Source: JANTGF01 sp033791445 (GTDB lineage Bacteria > Bacteroidota > Bacteroidia > Bacteroidales > VadinHA17). From it: a stretch of 5,024 nucleotides of DNA. Position numbers and translations under genes: made by a program. Below are positions 1-5,024 of this stretch, piece after piece. Numbering within the stretch: the stretch's first letter is position 1; each line of letters opens with the position of its first letter. The notes below the pieces were generated by a model that made no database searches, was not told the DNA's origin, and saw only the letters and a list, made by a program, of their open reading frames with translations. The stretch lies in NCBI GenBank assembly GCA_033791445.1, contig JASJGS010000115.1, positions 1-5,024 on the forward strand, given 5' to 3'.

Positions 1-500
1 ATGATACGCCTGTTCCTCTCCCTCAGGGTGTATTTGATTTGTTGCTTGGCATGGGTGAAGTATATGATGATACATATACATTTCATTTCGATGGAAGTTA
101 TGGTCATGATGTAAAGGCTGATAACGCTGCCTTTGGAGGTATAGTGTACCAGTATGTTACCACAGGCGGGGCAGGTATTGTGAATCCAAATGGTCTGGAT
201 TTTGGTCTTTGTACTGGTTTGTACACTCCTGAGGATGGTGCAACATTCACCTATGTTCCAGAGGAGGATTTTAACGTTCCTTCAGTTTATGGACCCGGTG
301 GAGTGGTGACTTATAGTGACGTGAGTACGCTTGACTTTTCAGGTACTGAGTTTGTAGGATTCAAGGATTTTCAACAGAAGGTAATTGTGCAGGATATATC
401 AGACAATACCATGAGGCTTGTAATGTTTATGGCAGCCTCGCCTGATCATCTGCCCATGAATACCCATGCACTGATTCTTACTTTTGAAGTTGTTAAGTAG
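1..500 (+). CDS. C-terminal part of a probable secreted/surface glycan-locus protein (5' end outside window)
   Basis: The frame is open from base 3 (first whole codon GAT) to the TAG at 498-500, giving 165 visible residues with no start. The TTG at 39 and the ATG at 51 lie inside the reading frame and are unlikely starts, because the coding sequence runs through them from the window edge. The fragment is rich in Gly, Asp, Tyr, Thr and Val in alternating beta-strand-like stretches, for example YDDTYTFHFDG at fragment residues 21-31 and a final LILTFEVVK. It has no membrane segment. This layout resembles, from memory of the family, the C-terminal beta-sandwich or lipocalin-like domain of PKD-containing and GH16-like accessory proteins near SusC/SusD pairs. 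No catalytic motif can be seen, so a binding role is only inferred. The gene ends 37 bases before the SusC-like gene on the same strand, which suggests co-transcription. The coding call is secure; the family assignment is tentative. Confidence 0.75.
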   Translation, partial: DTPVPLPQGVFDLLLGMGEVYDDTYTFHFDGSYGHDVKADNAAFGGIVYQYVTTGGAGIVNPNGLDFGLCTGLYTPEDGATFTYVPEEDFNVPSVYGPGGVVTYSDVSTLDFSGTEFVGFKDFQQKVIVQDISDNTMRLVMFMAASPDHLPMNTHALILTFEVVK

Positions 501-537
501 AAATATCTTATTACCTAAACAAATTTAACCAACAATT
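501..537 (+). other. Short intergenic gap and SusC-like translation start region
   Basis: This A/T-rich gap contains no GC-rich hairpin followed by a T run, and no clear Bacteroidota promoter (-33 TTG with -7 TAnnTTTG). It also has no purine-rich Shine-Dalgarno sequence before the ATG at 538. A residues occupy positions -3, -4, -6 and -7, which fits the A-rich, SD-independent initiation known in Bacteroidota. The six bases touching the ATG are ACAATT, nearly the same as the ACAATC before the SusD-like start. The lack of signals favours read-through from the upstream gene, but a promoter inside the 3' end of that gene cannot be excluded. Confidence 0.5.
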
Positions 538-3500
538 ATGAAATTAAATATTTTATTTAGAAAGTTGTCGAATCGCCGCATATCAGGTTTGCTATTTGTC
601 CTGATGTTTTTTTGCACATCATGGGTAAATACATTTGGCCTTGAGTCAGGTGCTGCAGACCCTGTATATGCAGCTCAACAACTAACAGTAACTGGGAAAG
701 TCTTATCCGCCTCTGATGGCTTTGGCCTTCCCGGAGTAACAATTCGATTACAAGGTACTCAAACTGGAACAGCAACAGACCTTGATGGTAACTATAGTAT
801 TGAAGTTCCTGGAAATGATGCTGTTTTAATATTCTCATATGTGGGTTTCGAGATACAGGAAATCACAGTTAATGGAAGAAGTGAAATCATTGTTGAGCTT
901 GAGGAAAGTATAGCAGCTCTTGATGAGGTTATTGTAACTGCCCTGGGTATCAGGCGTGAAGAAAAATCCCTGGGTTATGCTGTAGCCAAGGTCGATGGTG
1001 CAGAATTGACAAGAGTAGCACAGGAAAATGTTTTGAATTCTATGTCAGGAAAGGTTTCCGGTGTGACCATTAACTCTACAGGAGGAACCGGCTCCTCTGT
1101 TAGTATGATCATTCGCGGGGCTACTTCTCTTAGTTCTGATAACCAGCCACTCTTTGTTGTGGATGGAGTTCCGATGTCTAATTCTTTGAACAATATCGGA
1201 GGATTTGGATCTGATAACAGGGTAGACTATGGTAACGGGATTTCTGACCTGAACCCGGAAGATATAGAAAGTGTTTCTATCCTGAAAGGCCCAAGTGCAG
1301 CAGCATTATACGGAACTCGTGCTGGTAACGGAGTAGTTATCATTACTACCAAGACCGCAAAGAAGAATGAGGGTGTGAAAGTTTCAATAGTATCTAATAC
1401 GGTTTTTGATATACCCTATAAGTTTTTGAACGTTCAATCTCAATTTGCTTCTGGATTTTTCTCATTTACTCCTGATGATGTAGGAGGTGGTGTATTGCCT
1501 GACATAAATGCCAGCGATGGAACAGGATCAGGTCCTGAGAACGATCGTGGATACTGGGCCGTACAATGGGATGCACCGCTGGATGCAAACGGAGTACCTA
1601 TGCCTACAGAAGTTATATCCTACCCAAATAATGTAAGAGATTTTGTAAATACCGGCTGGACAACAACCAATGGTGTTTCCGTTGCAAATAGCAATGAAAT
1701 TATCAATTACCGACTTGGTTTTACCAATACTTCTAACAATGGGCTTGTTCCTAATTCAGACCTGTTTAAGAACAACTATACCATGTCTGCTTCCACTAAA
1801 GTATTTAAGGATTTGACCGTTAGCACGAACATAAACTATAATAATACTTGGTCTAATAATCGACCAGCTAGTAACCGAGGCGCAAATCCTCTACAATGGG
1901 CTTATGCCGTTCCTGCGAATATTGACATTAATAAATTACAGGATTATTGGGTACCTGGTAGAGAAGGAAAGGAAGTGAGAAATGTATCCTCTAACCATGA
2001 TAATCCATATTTTCTTGCCAATGAAGTGAACAATAGCTTTAACAGGAATAGAATCTATGGAAATTTGGTTGCAGACTGGCAAGTTGTTCCAAGCTTTAAT
2101 ATTATGGGTCGGTTTACGATGGATAAAAGTGATGAGATTCGTGAAACCAAAATGTCTCCTGGATATTCAAGAGAACCAAATAATGGAACCTATGGAAAAC
2201 AGACTATCGATAGGTTTGAAAGGAATATTGATCTGCTCCTTACATATAAGAAGGACTGGGAAAATTTCACCCTGTCTGTTTCGGCAGGGGGAAATATGCT
2301 TTATGCAAAGAATAGTAGTATTAGTAATTCCGCAAAGAATGGAACAGGTTTGATAGTTCCAAATGTATATACTGTCCAAAACATCAGTTCTTCATCCTTA
2401 AATTATTCTTCCTATTTTTCACAGAGAGGAATCTACAGTGTTTATGCACTTGCTAACCTGGGATGGCGCGGTATTCTTTACCTTGATTTGACTGCAAGAA
2501 ATGATTGGTCAAGTACTTTACCAGCTGAAAACCGTTCCTATTTTTATCCTTCCGCATCACTGAGCTTAATGGTAAGTGAGATTTTTAACATGGGCGAAAA
2601 TATGAACATGTTGAAATTGAGAGGCGGCTGGGCACAGGTGGGTAACGATACATCTCCATACAGTTTAAACTCAGTGTATGGCAATTCAGGACAATGGGGC
2701 GATGCCATTCGTTTAAATGTTCCCGGTACATTGTTAACACCTGACCTTAAGCCTGAAATAGCAACATCTGTTGAATTTGGATTGGATCTAAAAATGTTTA
2801 ACAACCGGCTAAGGTTTGAGGGTACCTACTACACAGTTGATAACGAAAATCAAATTCTTGGTAACATTCCTCTGGCAGCTTCCTCAGGATTTAGCAGGGT
2901 GAAACTAAATGCCGGGCTACTTCAAAGTAAAGGTTGGGAAATTGTTTTAGGAGGAACTCCGGTTAGAACACGAAATTGGAACTGGGATCTGAGTATGAAT
3001 TTTACAAAAAATGAAACAAAAATAATTGAGCTCGATGAAGGAGTTGATGTTATTGAGTTCTGGAGTGATAACAAAAGTAAAGCACTGGGTTATGCAGCGA
3101 ATCCATCAACTGGAGAAGATGGCTTGGTCGGTAATATATACTCATCGAGGATAATGAGAGTTACAGATCAAAGTTCACCCTATTATGGTTATCCTTTGAT
3201 TGGGGAAGGCCTGGACGCAGAATGGCTAGCACAAGAAGATCAGGTGAAGGTAGGAAATTATAATCCTGACTTTATTTTGGGATTACAATCTCAACTTACT
3301 TTTAAAAGTTTCACTCTGAGCATGACCTTTGACTGGAGATCTGGAGGGCAGTATATGTCTCAAACACAGCGTTATATGTCAGAAAGTGTTATGACTCAGA
3401 CCTGGCTTGATCAACTGGTTCATCCTGGTGACCTAGGACCTGGCCAGGAGTTACGTGATTGGGTTATTGAAAATGCTGATGAGCTTTTATTTTCCGAGGA

Positions 3501-3999
3501 GCTAAGGCCTATTGGCGGTCCTACTGAAGAATACGGTGGATTCCCGGAATCTTTTAGTGGTATTGAAGTACATGATGCAACTTTTGCACCTGGAGTGGTA
3601 GGTACCCATGATGAGGATGGAAACTTTGTTTTGGATCACGAAAACCTGGGTGGAGCTGGAACAACGTTTTTACCCTATGTAGTTAGTTTCCCCTGGGACT
3701 TTGGTACACCTTCTATGTTCGCTGCTGACTATATTAAATTGAGAGAGATTTCATTAACATATCAGCTACCCAATAGCATTGCAAGCAAGGTTGGGATGCA
3801 AAATATTGATATCTCAATTTATAGCCGAAACATAATGCTATGGACAAAAGACTCCGCTTTTGGAATAGATCCTGAAAGAGCTTACCAGGCAGAATCCAGT
3901 TCCGGTAATAGAGGAACTCAATTCAAGCAAGGTATTGAGAGGTACAATGTTAATCCGTGGGTAATTCCTATTGGATTTAAAATAGGCTTTACTTTTTAA
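538..3999 (+). CDS. SusC/RagA-family TonB-linked outer-membrane transporter
   Basis: This is a complete 1153-residue protein, a usual length for SusC-like transporters (about 1000-1150). Its order is: signal peptide with basic n-region (FRKLSNRR, 7-14) and hydrophobic core (about 17-30); a carboxypeptidase-D-regulatory-like beta domain (about 50-122, with GLPGVTIRLQGTQTGTATDLDGNYSI); a TonB-box-like segment LDEVIVTALG (128-137); a plug domain (about 143-272) with IIRGATSL (191-198) and FVVDGVPM (206-213); the SusC/RagA signature GPSAAALYGTRAGNGVVIITTK-like block (251-272); and a long beta-barrel. The barrel ends with ADYIKLREISLTY (1063-1075), NIMLWTKDSAFGIDPE (1098-1113) and a terminal FKIGFTF ending in Phe, as expected for BAM-dependent outer-membrane insertion. 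No STN signalling domain precedes the regulatory-like domain. Known family role: TonB-powered import of oligomers captured with a SusD partner, which here follows after 21 bases. The substrate cannot be read from the sequence. The ATG at 538 is chosen because the signal peptide begins directly there. No frameshift or truncation is seen. Confidence 0.97.
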   Translation: MKLNILFRKLSNRRISGLLFVLMFFCTSWVNTFGLESGAADPVYAAQQLTVTGKVLSASDGFGLPGVTIRLQGTQTGTATDLDGNYSIEVPGNDAVLIFSYVGFEIQEITVNGRSEIIVELEESIAALDEVIVTALGIRREEKSLGYAVAKVDGAELTRVAQENVLNSMSGKVSGVTINSTGGTGSSVSMIIRGATSLSSDNQPLFVVDGVPMSNSLNNIGGFGSDNRVDYGNGISDLNPEDIESVSILKGPSAAALYGTRAGNGVVIITTKTAKKNEGVKVSIVSNTVFDIPYKFLNVQSQFASGFFSFTPDDVGGGVLPDINASDGTGSGPENDRGYWAVQWDAPLDANGVPMPTEVISYPNNVRDFVNTGWTTTNGVSVANSNEIINYRLGFTNTSNNGLVPNSDLFKNNYTMSASTKVFKDLTVSTNINYNNTWSNNRPASNRGANPLQWAYAVPANIDINKLQDYWVPGREGKEVRNVSSNHDNPYFLANEVNNSFNRNRIYGNLVADWQVVPSFNIMGRFTMDKSDEIRETKMSPGYSREPNNGTYGKQTIDRFERNIDLLLTYKKDWENFTLSVSAGGNMLYAKNSSISNSAKNGTGLIVPNVYTVQNISSSSLNYSSYFSQRGIYSVYALANLGWRGILYLDLTARNDWSSTLPAENRSYFYPSASLSLMVSEIFNMGENMNMLKLRGGWAQVGNDTSPYSLNSVYGNSGQWGDAIRLNVPGTLLTPDLKPEIATSVEFGLDLKMFNNRLRFEGTYYTVDNENQILGNIPLAASSGFSRVKLNAGLLQSKGWEIVLGGTPVRTRNWNWDLSMNFTKNETKIIELDEGVDVIEFWSDNKSKALGYAANPSTGEDGLVGNIYSSRIMRVTDQSSPYYGYPLIGEGLDAEWLAQEDQVKVGNYNPDFILGLQSQLTFKSFTLSMTFDWRSGGQYMSQTQRYMSESVMTQTWLDQLVHPGDLGPGQELRDWVIENADELLFSEELRPIGGPTEEYGGFPESFSGIEVHDATFAPGVVGTHDEDGNFVLDHENLGGAGTTFLPYVVSFPWDFGTPSMFAADYIKLREISLTYQLPNSIASKVGMQNIDISIYSRNIMLWTKDSAFGIDPERAYQAESSSGNRGTQFKQGIERYNVNPWVIPIGFKIGFTF

Positions 4000-4020
4000 G
4001 AAATCAAAAATTTTACAATC
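4000..4020 (+). other. SusC-SusD intergenic junction with SD-less start
   Basis: Only 21 bases separate the SusC-like stop (TAA, 3997-3999) from the SusD-like ATG at 4021, so the pair is almost certainly translated from one mRNA. The gap is A/T-rich and holds a small AAAAATTTT palindrome (4006-4014), too weak to be a terminator. No Shine-Dalgarno sequence is present. The bases before the ATG are ACAATC, matching five of six bases before the SusC-like start. Confidence 0.6.
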
Positions 4021-5024
4021 ATGTATAAAATAAAAAACACCTTTATAATTGCTTTAACCTTAGCTTTTACTTTGGTTATATCGTGTAAAGACCTGGATGA
4101 GTTGAACATCAATCCAAATGGAGTGGATCCAGATAATGCAGATCCTAATTTATTGATGGCAACAGTAATCACCGGTGTTAGCAAGACTATTGTATCTCTG
4201 GGATATGGTGATATTGCTGGTGCTATGCAACATACTCAAAAAGATGGTTGGTCTGGCGGGCACAATGATTATGATTGGGATGTCAACAGTAAAAGTTGGC
4301 GTGGCTATTATGATATCCTGAGAAATGTAGAAGAATTCTACAATAAATCCGTCGATTTAGAATACAGTTTTCAAGCAGGGGTTGGACTGGTTATGAGAGC
4401 TTATACCTTTGGTTTAATTGCGGATTTATGGGGGGATGCACCTTATTCAGCTGCTTTAAATGGTGCAGCTGGTGGTGCAGAAAATCTTAAACCTGTTTAC
4501 GACTCTCAGAGTGATATTTACATGGGTATATTAGATGATCTGGAAGATGCTAATACTCTGTTTTCACAACCTCAGGAATCTTTCACTACCATTGATCCTA
4601 CGCAGGATGTTTTGTATGGGGGAGATGTTCAAAAATGGAGGCAGTTCGCAAACTCTCTTGCCCTTAGGTATTATATGAGGTTATCAGAGAAAGAACCTGC
4701 TACTGCCCAAGCAGGAATTAGTATGATTACATCCAGCCCAAATACATACCCTTTGATAACTGATGCTGGCAATGATGCTAATGTAAACTATATTGGTTCT
4801 TCACCAGATGACTCTTGGCCCAATAATACGGTTTTTGATAAAAGTACTTCTGGTGGTTACTTGCGAACTAAAATGTGTGCCACACTGGTTGATGCCTTGC
4901 AAGCCTTAGGTGATCCTAGACTATCAGTTTGGGCTAATAAAATTGAGATCCCCCTTGTTCTGGATCCTGCTTTACCGGATGATTCAGATCAAATAATTGA
5001 TGGTATTCGGTATATTGCACAGAA
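4021..5024 (+). CDS. SusD/RagB-like nutrient-binding outer-membrane lipoprotein (SusD-like_2 type), 3' end outside window
   Basis: The frame starting at ATG 4021 stays open to the window edge: 334 codons plus two bases, roughly the first two thirds of a family member (usually about 480-550 residues). It begins with a lipoprotein signal peptide, MYKIKNTFIIALTLAFTLVIS, with lipobox VIS-C and lipidated Cys22. The following KDLDE is acidic and resembles the Bacteroidota surface-lipoprotein export signal. Family hallmarks follow: LNINPNGVDP (29-38); DLWGDAPY (135-142); KWRQFANSLALRYYMRLS (205-222), typical of SusD-like_2; and a LVDALQALGDPRLSVWANK block (about 289-307). These helical (TPR-like) SusD folds bind the ligand and close over the SusC barrel from outside the cell. 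The position directly after the SusC-like gene supports a matched pair. Ligand identity and the stop codon cannot be seen. The start is supported by the signal peptide beginning right at this ATG. Confidence 0.95.
   Translation, partial: MYKIKNTFIIALTLAFTLVISCKDLDELNINPNGVDPDNADPNLLMATVITGVSKTIVSLGYGDIAGAMQHTQKDGWSGGHNDYDWDVNSKSWRGYYDILRNVEEFYNKSVDLEYSFQAGVGLVMRAYTFGLIADLWGDAPYSAALNGAAGGAENLKPVYDSQSDIYMGILDDLEDANTLFSQPQESFTTIDPTQDVLYGGDVQKWRQFANSLALRYYMRLSEKEPATAQAGISMITSSPNTYPLITDAGNDANVNYIGSSPDDSWPNNTVFDKSTSGGYLRTKMCATLVDALQALGDPRLSVWANKIEIPLVLDPALPDDSDQIIDGIRYIAQ

Noticed and set aside
39..56. TTG at 39 or ATG at 51 as the true start of the first gene
   Set aside because: The same frame is open and protein-like back to the window edge, and no signal peptide follows either codon. 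The gene is therefore a 5'-truncated fragment.
601..618. Possible lipobox at Cys26 (MFFC) of the SusC-like protein
   Set aside because: The residue before the cysteine is Phe, not the small Gly/Ala/Ser needed for lipoprotein signal peptidase, and SusC-like proteins usually carry ordinary signal peptides.
557..838. Minus-strand open frame of 93 codons inside the SusC-like gene
   Set aside because: It lies wholly within a strongly supported coding gene, its product shows no recognisable domain, and its composition looks like an antisense shadow.
2057..2353. Plus-strand open frame of 98 codons in another frame of the SusC-like gene
   Set aside because: It is an out-of-frame shadow within the barrel region, with no family-like motif and no start context of its own.
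4006..4014. AAAAATTTT palindrome as a terminator between the two transporter genes
   Set aside because: It is too short, all A/T and has no loop, so it cannot form a stable hairpin. Such palindromes arise by chance in A/T-rich gaps.
3996..4184. Minus-strand open frame of 62 codons over the SusC-SusD junction
   Set aside because: It overlaps the SusD-like signal peptide and N-terminus, whose coding frame is certain. Its hydrophobic C-terminus is the antisense of that signal peptide region.

Overview
The window is part of a polysaccharide-utilisation-type (Sus-like) locus from a member of the Bacteroidota. All genes read left to right on the + strand. The phylum call rests on a complete SusC/RagA-family TonB-dependent transporter followed at once by a SusD/RagB-type lipoprotein. 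It is supported by A/T-rich gene starts without Shine-Dalgarno sequences and by an acidic, surface-export-like signal after the lipoprotein cysteine. The sequence does not allow a call at genus level or identification of the substrate.

Layout: (1) 1-500 is the 3' end of a gene that begins outside the window. It encodes a beta-rich, Gly/Asp/Tyr-rich C-terminal domain resembling those of secreted PKD-type or glycan-binding proteins found near SusC/D pairs. (2) 501-537 is a 37-base gap with no recognisable terminator or Bacteroidota promoter. (3) 538-3999 is an intact SusC-like outer-membrane transporter of 1153 residues. (4) 4000-4020 is a 21-base gap. (5) 4021 to the window end is the first 334 codons of a SusD-like lipoprotein of the SusD-like_2 type, cut off by the window edge.

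Inferred cooperation: the SusD-like lipoprotein would sit as a lid on the extracellular face of the SusC-like barrel, capture a ligand (probably an oligosaccharide, though peptides or other oligomers are possible), and hand it to the barrel for import powered by TonB-ExbBD. The upstream gene product may be an extra surface or secreted glycan-interacting protein of the same transcription unit, or the last gene of a preceding one. The SusC-like protein has no N-terminal STN (secretin/TonB short N-terminal) domain, so there is no sign that it signals through an anti-sigma/ECF sigma pair. Any dedicated regulator lies outside the window.

I found no RNA gene, CRISPR array, mobile element, origin or long repeat. 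Nothing in the window amounts to a clearly new system; the findings are modest observations.
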